From NCBI RefSeq assembly GCF_020532665.2, contig NZ_JAIWPG020000005.1, positions 1 to 64,000 of the forward strand: DNA of 64,000 bases. The letters run 5' to 3'. This DNA is from Lelliottia sp. WAP21. Its GTDB lineage: Bacteria > Pseudomonadota > Gammaproteobacteria > Enterobacterales > Enterobacteriaceae. Every line of letters starts with the position of its first letter. The stretch's first letter is position 1. The translations under genes were made by a program, and so were the position numbers. The notes beneath the pieces are model-generated. The model had not been told where the DNA came from. It worked only from the letters and a program-made list of their open reading frames with translations, and made no database searches. Positions 28,301 through 35,455 of the stretch are shown here, piece after piece.

Positions 28301-30531
28301 CAGGGACCGTCATCGGCACCACCAGCCAGGCGGGTAACGTTATCCTTGATAGCGATCCGACCGCAGGCAGCGACAATGCGCCGGCAGGCACCACCGTTAC
28401 GGCGGTGACGAACGCACAAGGCCAGACGGTTAACGTCACCGCAGACGGCACGGTCATTCAGGGGCTTTACGGCACCCTGACCATGAACCTTAACGGGACT
28501 TACACCTACAACCTGACGAACACCAGCGCAGCGGTGATTGGACGTACGGAGAGTTTCACCTACACCATCGGCCATAACGGGGCCACCGCCTCCGCTAACC
28601 TGGTGATTTCCCTGGGGGCAAACACCACCACCAATAATCTGGTGGCCGTGGATGATACCGGGTCGTTGACCTTTGATACCACCGTACAGGCTATCGATAA
28701 CGGCACCTCCTCGCAGGGCGGCTTCACCGTGGTGGGGATCAACCTGGGCAGTACGCTGGGGCTGAATCTGCTGGACGATCTGAGCAATCCGATCATCTAC
28801 AACGTGGAGGAAGGGACCACCCGAACCATGACGATCCAGGCCTCGGTGGGCGGCGTCGCGCTGGCCTCGGTCTTCGACCTGTATGTGTATAAGTTCAACG
28901 AAGCCACGCAAACCTTTGAGCAGATGCGCGTGGTCTCTAACTGGCTGCGCGCCCCGCTGCTTGGCGGTACCTCGGCGGCGCTGACGCTGAACCTGCCCGC
29001 AGGTGAGTATCTGTTCCTGCTGAACACGGCTGCGGGGATCACCGCCCTGACCGGCTATACCCTCAACGTGCTGGAGGATCACGTTTATAGCGTGGCAAGC
29101 GTAGGGGCGAGCACCACCGGGGATGTCCTGGCGGATGATATTGCGCCGTCAGGCACGCTGGTCACCGAGGTCAATGGCGTTGCCGTCAATGGAACGGGCG
29201 TCACCACCATTCAGGGGGAATATGGCACGCTTACCATCAACGCGCAGGGCGGATACACCTATACCCTGAAGAGCGGCGTTGGCGCAGATGGGATTAAAAC
29301 ACCGGACACCTTTGTCTACACCATTACCGCACCGAATGGCGCGAAAGATACCGCTTCACTCAACATTACGCCGACCGCCAGCGCAATGGATGCCGTAAAC
29401 GATGTCAGCGCCATTATGGATGTCACGTCCGTTCACCACACGGCGGCCTACTCCGATACCACCGTGGGCACCGCCAGCTGGTCGGCGGCGCCGCTGTCGC
29501 CAACCAGCGGTAACGGTAGCGGGACCTTTGTGGTGGATCCTAACACCGCACTGCATAACGTGGTGCTGCACTTTAACGTTGCGTCGGGGTTGACGCTGGG
29601 CGGCCTGACGGTCAACTGGACGCTGTCACAAGGGGGAACCACGGTCCGATCCGGTTCCTTTGGCGGCGGTCTGCTGCTGGGCGGAAATGCGGATATTAAC
29701 CTGACCGGGTTGGATCTCAACGCAGGGACGTACACGCTGAGCTACACCGGGACCATGCCTGCTCTCGGCCTGGGGAATGTCACCATCACCCCAAGCGTGA
29801 CGGGGACGAGCTACTCCCTGACGCAGTTCGATGCCACCAGCGGGCACACCGTTAACGGCAACATCTTTGACGGCACCGATTCCGCAGGCGCGATGGATCA
29901 ACTGCACTCTGTCGACACCCGCCTGAGCATCACGGGTTATACGGGGATCACCACCACGCTTGACCCGTACACCACCAGCGCCGCCACGGTTAACGTACAG
30001 GGCCATTACGGCACGCTCTCCATTGGTGCAGACGGTCATTACACCTATGCGCTGAATGCGGGGGGGTCGCTCTCGAGCATCACATCGAAAGAGGTCTTTA
30101 ACTACACGCTAACCGATCCTACGGGCAAAACGGACAACGCCACGCTGACCATTAATATGGCACCGCAGTTTATTAGCTCCGAGCATAACGATGTCATCAC
30201 CGGCACCGCATATGCCGACACGCTGATTTACCAGGTGCTGAACAATACGGCCGGAAACGCCACGGCGGGCAACAGTACCGGGGATCACTGGACCAACTTC
30301 TCGTTGACCCAGGGCGATAAGATCGATATCGGCGATCTGCTGGTGGGCTGGAACGGAAGTGCCTCCACGCTCGGGAACTATGTCCATGTTAATCAAAGCG
30401 GTAGCAATACTGTGATCTCCATCGACCGTGATGGTTCAGGCAGTGCCTACACTAATACAGCGATTGTCACACTGGACAACGTTCAGACCACTTACGACGA
30501 ACTCGTCAACCAGAACCACATTATTACCTGA
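19348..30531 (+). CDS. giant BapA-type biofilm adhesin with Ig-like repeats, type I secreted
   Basis: This 3727-aa surface adhesin has no Sec signal. The N-terminal BapA-prefix-like region (SVISKLTGVETTTEGTQVTL) is followed by a hydrophobic stretch (ALGGLAVAGGIAIAAS) and a Gly/Asp-rich linker. About 27 bacterial Ig-like repeats follow: about 20 of roughly 95-105 aa (DDVG...TGPLTSGQ, TLNGTAEAGSTV, NWSFTP, TATDAAGNVS) and 7 of about 85 aa. Next come three blocks with a YGTL-x(6-8)-YTY motif. The C-terminus (HNDVITGTAYADTLIY, then DKIDIGDLL) is a type I secretion target. No nonapeptide RTX array is seen. The three genes behind it encode its exporter. By analogy with Salmonella BapA it should act in biofilm and adhesion. 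Confidence 0.92.
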   Translation: MSQISVISKLTGVETTTEGTQVTLGHSSIVKLHVGRADISHYARNGDDLIVTLNSGEVITLKNFYVGDAQGASQLVLEESNGALWWIEDPIAAEHYESIASTDALLASSGSDTGGAAIWPWALGGLAVAGGIAIAASGGGGGGDGDDDDGPTPGDPGTPGNPTDPDTTAPGAPSNLQFSSDGSTVTGTAEPGSTITLKDANGNLVGTGKTGSDGKFTIELGTPLTNGEPITATATDSAGNVSQQGTVTAPDLTVPDAPDIIIVNDDVGAETGPLSNGQRTDDARPTLSGIGEAGTTITVYDNGTKIGTTTVDAKGNWSFTPPTALSNGNHAITTTATDAAGNTSAPSAAATFVVDTVAPTAPAITGVSDDVSPVTGAVSNGGSTNDQRPQITGTAEAGSTVTLYDNGIAIGSVTAAANGSWSFTPSANLSEGNHQLTVRATDVAGNTSAASQVFTVVIDITAPATPSAFIVNDEIGSIRGVVSAGQTTDASQPRLTGRGDPGSTIIIYDKGVEVGRVTVGANGTWSVSPDSPLADGAHSVTVREIDAAGNQSGLSQPINFIVDTLAPAQPVITLNPGGTQVTGTAEPNSTITITNGSGAPIGTGKTDSNGNFTIDLTQPQTNGQTVSVVATDAAGNTSIPATAIALDTTAPNPPSGLTVAGDGASVSGTAEPNSTVTVKAPNGDVIGQATADANGSFTVPIAPPQTNAEVLQVVATDAADNTSLPGLADAPDTTDPLAPGNLNVSEDGTTVTGTAEPGSTVSIKGPDGVEIGTGPVDDQGNFAIIISPPKLNGETLTADATDSAQNTGPTASVDAPDVTPAQTPVITSVDDNVQNTVGPIANNGITNDGTPTLTGTGEAGTRVYIFDGSTQIGTFIVPDSGIWTFTPSANLLAGGHVFTATAIDDNGNPSGTSNSWSVTIDLTAPAAPVIAQVVDDVQGTTGALAPNAVTNDNRPTLNGTGEPGATISILLDGTQIGTALVNSGGAWTFTPTLAIPDGDHTLTATAIDNAGNVGLPSGGFDFTVDTSVPALPTIGSVTDDAGDVTGPVTSGSPTDDTLPLLQGTVPAGTTITVYDGTTLLGTATLDGTGGWSFTPTTPLTNGTHVLTVVATNEAGTSSTSLPFNLVVDTVAPATPDAPDVTVNPDNAPTGTPLNPGEPTRDTTPVLSGTGTSGDTVAIYIDGVKQPDEVTVDSSGNWTWTPVPPLTNGSYDISLTVTNKDGAGNESAPSQPVTIVIDTVAPDIPATPIVTDNVTQITGPVAEGGATNDGRPVLSGTGTANDVIIIYDSLNGGTTQQEVGRVTVGADGNWSWRPTAGLDQGPHQFTTTATDEAGNVSAPSTPINITVDTLAPVTPVISAVGGEDTGGVTGDNTPTIGGTGTTGDTVIIYNNGVEIVRIPVVNGEWSYTPGTAVADGQLNITVAAVDQAGNLSPLSPAFTVTVDTLPPTVPQVDDVSDSTLSNGILYTNDSTPTLTGTGEAGATVIVTVDGVPSTVPVTVQPDGTWTWTPDAALSDTAHTIVVSSSDPAGNTSGSSTVAVTVDTGKPDAPENMVLAVEGTPLTGTAEAGAIITVRDANDNIIGTGVATGGNFSIALSPAQLIAGQLSVTATDAAGNESLPAPFDVVTGPDNLPDVPVITTLIDDVGDVIGDVKGKTSDDPTPTINGTAEPGSTITIYLDGSLTPLTTVIADATTGAWSYSLTADLAEGPHTFEATATLDGLTSGRSPAASVTIDLTDPDTPQIGTVTDDVGPGTGPLTSGQATNDERPTLSGSATAGDTITIYDNGTPIGTALVGSTGTWSFTPSTPLSNGSHPLTITATDPAGNVSAESPAFNVVVDTLSSTPVINSATDNAGTITGTVLTGGTTDDTTPTLTGTAEANSNVAIFEGSTRVGTAIADASGNWTFTPLSALSEGPHTFTVIATDPLGNVSTSSNAYTVIVDLTPPAVPSITSVNDNEPGGVTGNLTSGQVTNDATPTLTGAGVAGSTVHILNNGVEIDTVVVDGTGVWTYTPSALTDGTYNIRVNATDAAGNVSANSPLFSFTVDTSAPTAPAITSVQDDVGPVTGPLTSGSTTNDNRPTFNGTGEVGATITVLSDGQPLGTAVVNAQGNWTFTPTNPLPDGPHTLSFSATDAAGNVSPTPTTYDLTVDTLAPSAPVIVNATDNVGTQLTPVTSGQSTDDTTPTLNGTAAANTSITIYENGSPVGTAVADINGDWSFTPDALSNGSHSWTATATDAAGNVSPASPAFTVIVDNVAPLAPVIVQAVDDVGSVTGPLSSGQTTDDTLPRLTGTSEPNATVRIFEGVTQVGIATADGSGNWAVTLTAPLGTGPHTFFAQATDAAGNNSAPSPSFTLTIDVTPPAIPVLLAVTDDVGGTVALTNGQLTNDALPTLNGTAEAGSTVKIFDNGVQIGSVVATGGTWSFTPTTALTDGPHSLTLTATDPTGNTSASTTGFNINVDATAPNAPVISSVVDDVGTVTGAVTGGNPTNDTRPTLNGTAEPNATINIYDGNVLVGTVTADGSGNWTLPQTSTTLTEGQHNFTATATDAAGNVSAPSSITSITVDVTAPLVPTNLAVITNGTHVTGSAEAGSTVTITTSTGTVLGTATADGTGSFNVTISPAQTNNETLLAFATDKAGNAGLTSSVVAPITALPNAPVIATINDNVGSVLGNVTNGKSTDDTTPTLSGTAQPNSTVTLYNNGVAMGTATADGTGNWTFTTPVLSEGSHAFTASAANGTGSGPISTPTTVIVDTVAPGAPNGTFNADGSVLTGTAEAGSTVTIRLADNSTVTTTANSNGTYSYTFQNKQTEGQTLQITATDAAGNTSLPGSALAPVVPLSASNNLEELDLTTTATVTNAQYSDYGFLLVGAVGNVLTLLGNDTAQVGFTVGNGGSADISVNANATGAVLSLLNTLELVVQRWDAVNNTWTTVVDTGQPQFADLLTLGATGVSLNLTGLANGQYRVLSYNTNLLATGSYTSVDVDVKETSAGTVIGTTSQAGNVILDSDPTAGSDNAPAGTTVTAVTNAQGQTVNVTADGTVIQGLYGTLTMNLNGTYTYNLTNTSAAVIGRTESFTYTIGHNGATASANLVISLGANTTTNNLVAVDDTGSLTFDTTVQAIDNGTSSQGGFTVVGINLGSTLGLNLLDDLSNPIIYNVEEGTTRTMTIQASVGGVALASVFDLYVYKFNEATQTFEQMRVVSNWLRAPLLGGTSAALTLNLPAGEYLFLLNTAAGITALTGYTLNVLEDHVYSVASVGASTTGDVLADDIAPSGTLVTEVNGVAVNGTGVTTIQGEYGTLTINAQGGYTYTLKSGVGADGIKTPDTFVYTITAPNGAKDTASLNITPTASAMDAVNDVSAIMDVTSVHHTAAYSDTTVGTASWSAAPLSPTSGNGSGTFVVDPNTALHNVVLHFNVASGLTLGGLTVNWTLSQGGTTVRSGSFGGGLLLGGNADINLTGLDLNAGTYTLSYTGTMPALGLGNVTITPSVTGTSYSLTQFDATSGHTVNGNIFDGTDSAGAMDQLHSVDTRLSITGYTGITTTLDPYTTSAATVNVQGHYGTLSIGADGHYTYALNAGGSLSSITSKEVFNYTLTDPTGKTDNATLTINMAPQFISSEHNDVITGTAYADTLIYQVLNNTAGNATAGNSTGDHWTNFSLTQGDKIDIGDLLVGWNGSASTLGNYVHVNQSGSNTVISIDRDGSGSAYTNTAIVTLDNVQTTYDELVNQNHIIT

Positions 30532-30550
30532 TAGCACATGCACCAAATGA

Positions 30551-30571
30551 CCCGGGCGTTCAGCGCCCGGG
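30551..30571 (+). terminator. GC-rich hairpin between the adhesin and its secretion genes
   Basis: Perfect 8-bp stem CCCGGGCG / CGCCCGGG with a 5-base loop, 20 bases after the adhesin stop. No T tract follows. It could lower read-through into, or separate the mRNA from, the secretion genes. Confidence 0.5.
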
Positions 30572-30611
30572 CATAAACAATAAAGCAGTACGATTTTATT
30601 AGGGATATGAC

Positions 30612-32015
30612 ATGGGAAAGAAGATGCCTTACTGGTGGCTTTCGTGCTGCCTGTTATCTGTGCCCGTTCTCGCGGCGAATCCGGCTTCGGTGATTAATAC
30701 CGGGCAACTCAGTGAAACCCAGGAACTGCCCTCGCTTAACGGTCGCGTGGCTCCCAACGCCAGCAAAGCAGCCCCCGGCACGCTACAACTCGGCGAAGCG
30801 GTGAACCGGGCCGTCACCTGGCATCCTGCCATTAGCGAAGCCGTAGGCAAGCTCTACGAACAGACCGAGCAGGTCGACGTCGCCAAATCCAAATATTATC
30901 CCCAGATAAACGCAGGCATGGACAACGGCTATACGCGTAACGGCGGTGACGACGGTTTTACCCCCTCGCTGGTGCTGTCTCTGTCACAAATGCTGTATGA
31001 CTTCGGCAAAGTGGCAAGCCAGGTCCGCGCCGAAAGCGCAGGCGTGGCCCAGCAGCAGGCTAACGTGCTGGTGAGCATTGATACCATCGCCCACGATACG
31101 GCCGTCGCCATGGTGCAGGTGCAGACCTGGCAACAGCTGGTGGATACCGCAAAAGAACAACTCGATGCTCTTTCGCAAATCGGCAACCTGACCCGCCAGC
31201 GTAACGATGAGGGCGCGACCTCGTTGTCGGACGTGGTCCAGACCGACGCGCGTATCGAAGGCGCACGCGCCCAGCTGATGCAATATCAGGCCAGCCTCGA
31301 TAGCGCCCGCGCGACGTTAATGAGCTTTCTCGGCTGGGATAATCTCAATAGGGTCAGTAACGACTTTCCGGAGAGCCTGAACCGCAGTTGTGATATCGCC
31401 GAGCCGGACGATCGGCTGGTCCCTGCCGTGCTCTCCGCCTGGGCCCAGGCCAACGTGGCGCAGGCCAATCTGGATTATGCCAATGCGCAAATGACTCCTA
31501 CCGTCTCGCTCGAACCAGAAGTGCGCCACTATTTAAACGACAAATATGCCGGCCACGATTCGCTCGACCGCACGCAGTATTCCGCGTGGGTTAAAGTCCA
31601 GATGCCGTTGTATCAGGGCGGAGGCCTTACCGCCCGGCGCAACGCCGCCGGACACGCGGTAGAAGCGGCGCAATCGACCATACAGCGTACCCGTCTCGAC
31701 GTTCGGCAAAAACTGCTGGAATCCCGCAGCCAGATCATGAGCCTGATGAGCACCCTGCAAATCCAGGCGCGGCAGGAATCCCTGAGCGCCCGCACGCGTG
31801 AACTCTATCAGCAACAGTATCTCGATCTGGGTACCCGCCCGCTGCTCGACGTGCTTAATGCCGAGCAGGAAGTGTATCAGGCCCGCTTCACACAGCAGCA
31901 GACCGCCGGTCAGCTGCACCAACTCCAGCTCAACTGTCTGTATAACACCGGCCAGTTACGTCATTCGTTCGATCTTGAAAATCGCACCATACAGACCGTG
32001 GAGATCCAGCCATGA
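30612..32015 (+). CDS. TolC-family outer-membrane channel of the adhesin exporter (BapB-like)
   Basis: This 467-aa outer-membrane factor is dedicated to a type I secretion system. It has an N-terminal signal peptide (PYWWLSCCLLSVPVLA), then two OEP repeats with long coiled-coil helices (LGEAVNRAVTWHPAISEAVG; SYLxDVV-like SLSDVVQTDARIEGARAQL; GTRPLLDVLNAEQEVYQARF). It trimerises to form a periplasm-spanning tunnel. It overlaps the ABC gene by 4 bases (ATGA), so both are one operon with the HlyD gene. Order adhesin-OMF-ABC-MFP is that of Salmonella bapABCD. Confidence 0.9.
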   Translation: MGKKMPYWWLSCCLLSVPVLAANPASVINTGQLSETQELPSLNGRVAPNASKAAPGTLQLGEAVNRAVTWHPAISEAVGKLYEQTEQVDVAKSKYYPQINAGMDNGYTRNGGDDGFTPSLVLSLSQMLYDFGKVASQVRAESAGVAQQQANVLVSIDTIAHDTAVAMVQVQTWQQLVDTAKEQLDALSQIGNLTRQRNDEGATSLSDVVQTDARIEGARAQLMQYQASLDSARATLMSFLGWDNLNRVSNDFPESLNRSCDIAEPDDRLVPAVLSAWAQANVAQANLDYANAQMTPTVSLEPEVRHYLNDKYAGHDSLDRTQYSAWVKVQMPLYQGGGLTARRNAAGHAVEAAQSTIQRTRLDVRQKLLESRSQIMSLMSTLQIQARQESLSARTRELYQQQYLDLGTRPLLDVLNAEQEVYQARFTQQQTAGQLHQLQLNCLYNTGQLRHSFDLENRTIQTVEIQP

Positions 32016-34204
32016 AGCGAACCGACATTCCGCAGGGCGAACCGATCACCGATGATGCGCTGGAACACTGGGCGCAGGCGTTTGGTTATGTCGCCAGCCG
32101 CTACCGTGTCTCTTGCTCACCGGGTGCGTTAATCGCCGGCGCGCCATGGCTCAAAGGCAAAGCCATGGTGCCCGCCCTCACTCAACTGGCCCGTGAAGCC
32201 GGACTCTCGTTCCAGCTACTGACCGCCGATCAGCAGGCGATCAACAGCTGGCGACTGCCGGTGGTGGTCGCCCTGAGCGACGGTAAAGTGGGTGTAATCG
32301 AACACTTTGACGGGGAAGATACCCTGGAGATCTGTTTTTTTGAGAGCCACGTGCACACCAACCGCGTGTCGATGAGTGCCCTGCTGCCTGATATCCGGCA
32401 CGTGGTGGCGCTGCGTCCGCTGGCCGCATTAAAAGACAGCCGGGTTGATGCCTACATCTCAAAATACCGCCCGGACTGGCTTTACCGGCTGGTGATGCGC
32501 GATCTGCGTCCCTACAGCTGGGTCATGCTGGCTGCGTTGTTTATTAACCTGCTCTCCCTCTCGGGGATCATTTTTTCGATGCAGGTCTATGACCGGGTGA
32601 TCCCCGCTCAGTCCTACCCCACGCTGTATGTCCTGACCATCGGGGTGTTGATCGCCACGCTGTTTGGTTTTGTGCTGCGCGTGGCGCGTGGGCACATTAT
32701 GGATTTGCTGGGAAAACGCTCCGACCTGCGCGTCTCCGATCGGGTGTTTGGCCACGCCCTGCGTCTGCGTCATAGCGCGATCCCCCGCTCCACGGGCAGC
32801 TTTATCTCGCAGCTACGGGAGCTGGAACAGATCCGTGAAATGGTGACCTCCTCGACCATCTCCACCATCGTCGATCTGCCCTTCTTTTTACTCTTCGTGG
32901 TGGTGCTTGCCATAATTGCCCCGCAGCTGGCGTGGATTGCCCCCGTCGCGGCGGTGCTGATGGTGTTGCCTGGTTTACTGCTGCAAAAGAAACTCGCTGC
33001 GCTGGCAAAACAGTCGGCCCATGAATCGACGCTACGAAATGCCATCCTGGTGGAAAGCGTGCAGGGGCTGGAAGATATCAAGCTCATGCAGGCAGAAAAC
33101 CGCTTTTTACAGCAATGGAACAGCTATATCCAGATCACCGCCGAGTCAGGGCTGAAAACCCGTGAACTGACGCAGAACCTGATCAGCTGGGGCATGACCA
33201 TTCAGAGCCTGGTCTACGCCGGCGTTATTGTTGTAGGTGCGCCCATGGTGATTGAAGGTACCCTGACCACCGGTTCCGTGGTCGCCGCCTCCATGCTGGC
33301 CTCGCGCATGATTGCCCCCATGGCCACGCTGTGCGGCGTGCTGGCGCGCTGGCAACAGGTCAAAGCGGCGAAAGAGGGTCTGGACAGCATTATGCAGTTA
33401 CCGACTGAGAACCAGCGCGAAGAGACGCCGATCCGTCAGGACGTGCTGCGCGGCCATTATCTTTTCGATCAGGCTCAGTTCCGTTATCACCCGGAAGATC
33501 CACGCATGGCGCTGCGCATTAATCGCCTTGAGATTAAACCCGGCGAGAGAGTCGCGATCCTTGGCCGTAACGGTGCCGGAAAATCGACGCTGTTGCAGGC
33601 GATGGCAGGCGGGATGGACGTCGCCAGCGGCGAACTTCGGCTGGACGATCTCAGCCTGCCGCATCTGGACGTGGCGGATCTGCGCCGCAACGTCGGCCTG
33701 ATGACCCAGAACGCACGGCTATTTTACGGCACGCTGCGTGAAAACATCACCCTTGGTATGCCGCGCGCCACCGACGAAGAGATCTTCGCCGTGCTGGAGA
33801 TGTGCGGCGCGGCCAGTTTTGTGCAAAAGCTGCCGAAAGGGCTCGATTACCCCATCATGGAAAACGGTGTCGGGCTGTCCGGCGGCCAGCGGCAGTCCAT
33901 ATTGCTGGCCCGCATGTTCCTGCGCGATCCCAACATCGTTTTACTGGATGAACCCACGGCCTCGCTGGATGAACACACGGAACGCGAGTTTATCCAGCGC
34001 CTTGGCGAATGGCTGGGCAATCGCACGCTGGTGGTCGCGACCCACCGCGTGCCCGTACTGGAGCTGGTAGAACGCGTGGTCGTGCTGAAAGAGGGCATGC
34101 TGGTCATGGACGCGCCGAAAGCGCAGGCGCTGAACAACAGTCGTATGCAGCAGCAACAGCAGGCAACCGGACGGGAGTGGAAAAATGAAAATCAGTCAGC
34201 GTGA
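32012..34204 (+). CDS. type I secretion ABC exporter (BapC/LssB-like)
   Basis: This 730-aa inner-membrane transporter is powered by ATP. The N-terminal region of about 140 aa resembles a degenerate C39 domain and lacks a catalytic cysteine-histidine arrangement, as in adhesin and RTX exporters. The membrane domain follows (YSWVMLAALFINLLSLSGI onward), then the ATPase with Walker A GRNGAGKST (518-526), signature LSGGQRQ (622 onward), Walker B IVLLDEPTAS and the THR switch histidine. It overlaps the upstream gene by 4 and the downstream one by 20 bases. Its substrate should be the adhesin at 19348. Confidence 0.93.
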   Translation: MKRTDIPQGEPITDDALEHWAQAFGYVASRYRVSCSPGALIAGAPWLKGKAMVPALTQLAREAGLSFQLLTADQQAINSWRLPVVVALSDGKVGVIEHFDGEDTLEICFFESHVHTNRVSMSALLPDIRHVVALRPLAALKDSRVDAYISKYRPDWLYRLVMRDLRPYSWVMLAALFINLLSLSGIIFSMQVYDRVIPAQSYPTLYVLTIGVLIATLFGFVLRVARGHIMDLLGKRSDLRVSDRVFGHALRLRHSAIPRSTGSFISQLRELEQIREMVTSSTISTIVDLPFFLLFVVVLAIIAPQLAWIAPVAAVLMVLPGLLLQKKLAALAKQSAHESTLRNAILVESVQGLEDIKLMQAENRFLQQWNSYIQITAESGLKTRELTQNLISWGMTIQSLVYAGVIVVGAPMVIEGTLTTGSVVAASMLASRMIAPMATLCGVLARWQQVKAAKEGLDSIMQLPTENQREETPIRQDVLRGHYLFDQAQFRYHPEDPRMALRINRLEIKPGERVAILGRNGAGKSTLLQAMAGGMDVASGELRLDDLSLPHLDVADLRRNVGLMTQNARLFYGTLRENITLGMPRATDEEIFAVLEMCGAASFVQKLPKGLDYPIMENGVGLSGGQRQSILLARMFLRDPNIVLLDEPTASLDEHTEREFIQRLGEWLGNRTLVVATHRVPVLELVERVVVLKEGMLVMDAPKAQALNNSRMQQQQQATGREWKNENQSA

Positions 34205-35384
34205 CGTTGCCGCGATGGACGATCTGGACAACGCGCTTAATTCGGAAAGTGGCTACACCGGCGCGCGAAACATTGTCATTTTTACCCTTTTACTGTTTAT
34301 CGTTGCCGGGGTCTGGGCGTGGTATGGCATCCTGGACGAGGTCTCCACCGGCACGGGCAAAGTGATCCCAAGCTCCCGTGAGCAGGTTTTACAATCGCTT
34401 GATGGCGGTATTCTGGCAGAGCTGAACGTCCGGGAAGGCGCACAGGTTCAGGCAGGCCAGGTGCTGGCGCGTCTCGACCCCACCCGCTCGGAATCCAACG
34501 TGGGGGAGAGCGCAGCCCGCTATCGGGCCTCGCTCGCCTCCAGTATTCGTCTGACGGCAGAGGTTAACGATCAGCCGCTGAAGTTCCCTCCCTCCCTGCA
34601 AAAATGGCCGGACCTGATTGCCGCCGAAACCCGACTCTATACCTCGCGTCGCGCACAGCTGGAAGACACCCAAAGGGAGTTAAAAACGGCGCTGGCGCTG
34701 GCGAACAAAGAGCTGGCCATCACCCAACGGCTGATTAAAACCGGGGCCGCCAGCCACGTAGAAGAGCTGCGTCTGCAGCGTCAAAAAAGCGACCTCGAAC
34801 TGAAGCTCACCGACGTACGATCTCAATATTATGTGCAGGCGCGAGAGGCGTTGGCGAAGGCGAACGCCGACGTCGATATGGTTTCAGCCATTCTGAAAGG
34901 ACGAGAGGATTCCGTTACCCGACTGACGGTGCGTTCCCCGGTTCGCGGGATCGTCAAGAATATCAAAGTCACCACCATTGGCGGCGTCATTCCCCCCAAC
35001 GGCGAACTGATGGAAATCGTGCCGGTTGACGATCATTTGCTGATCGAAACCCGCCTGTCACCGCGTGACATTGCCTTTATCCACCCCAATCAGAAAGCGC
35101 TGGTGAAGATCACCGCTTACGACTACGCCATTTACGGCGGATTGCATGGGATTGTCGAGACGATCTCGCCGGATACCATTCAGGATGAAGCCAAGCCAGA
35201 GGTGTTCTATTACCGCGTCTTTATTCGGACCAGCCAGGATTATCTGGTGAATAAAGCCGGACGCCATTTTTCTATCGTCCCGGGGATGATCGCCACGGTC
35301 GATATCAAAACCGGCGAGAAATCGGTGATGGATTATCTGATTAAGCCGTTTAACCGGGCGAAAGAGGCCCTGAGGGAGCGCTAA
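34185..35384 (+). CDS. HlyD-family membrane fusion protein of the adhesin exporter
   Basis: This 399-aa periplasmic adaptor links the ABC exporter to the TolC-like channel. One N-terminal membrane helix (IVIFTLLLFIVAGVWAWYGI, about 29-48) is followed by the lipoyl half-motif (LDGGILAELNVREGAQVQAG), long coiled coils, the second half (VRSPVRGIVKNIKVTTIGGV) and a beta-barrel. A good ribosome-binding site (GGGAG) precedes the ATG. It ends the adhesin/T1SS gene group, which a strong terminator closes. Confidence 0.92.
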   Translation: MKISQRDVAAMDDLDNALNSESGYTGARNIVIFTLLLFIVAGVWAWYGILDEVSTGTGKVIPSSREQVLQSLDGGILAELNVREGAQVQAGQVLARLDPTRSESNVGESAARYRASLASSIRLTAEVNDQPLKFPPSLQKWPDLIAAETRLYTSRRAQLEDTQRELKTALALANKELAITQRLIKTGAASHVEELRLQRQKSDLELKLTDVRSQYYVQAREALAKANADVDMVSAILKGREDSVTRLTVRSPVRGIVKNIKVTTIGGVIPPNGELMEIVPVDDHLLIETRLSPRDIAFIHPNQKALVKITAYDYAIYGGLHGIVETISPDTIQDEAKPEVFYYRVFIRTSQDYLVNKAGRHFSIVPGMIATVDIKTGEKSVMDYLIKPFNRAKEALRER

Positions 35385-35414
35385 AGGGGCGTATCACACG
35401 CTACTCTTTCAGCT

Positions 35415-35450
35415 CTTGCGCATGACGGGCTTGTTGCCGTCATGCGCAAG
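35415..35450. terminator. long perfect hairpin between convergent genes
   Basis: CTTGCGCATGACGG pairs perfectly with CCGTCATGCGCAAG (14 bp, 8-base loop). It lies between the T1SS adaptor and the convergent aminotransferase gene, and probably ends both transcripts. Confidence 0.75.
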
Positions 35451-35455
35451 CAGAA

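Noticed and set aside
32012..32440. Active C39 peptidase domain in the ABC exporter
   Set aside because: The region has the fold-like length but no Cys/His catalytic motif; it is probably a C39-like docking domain.
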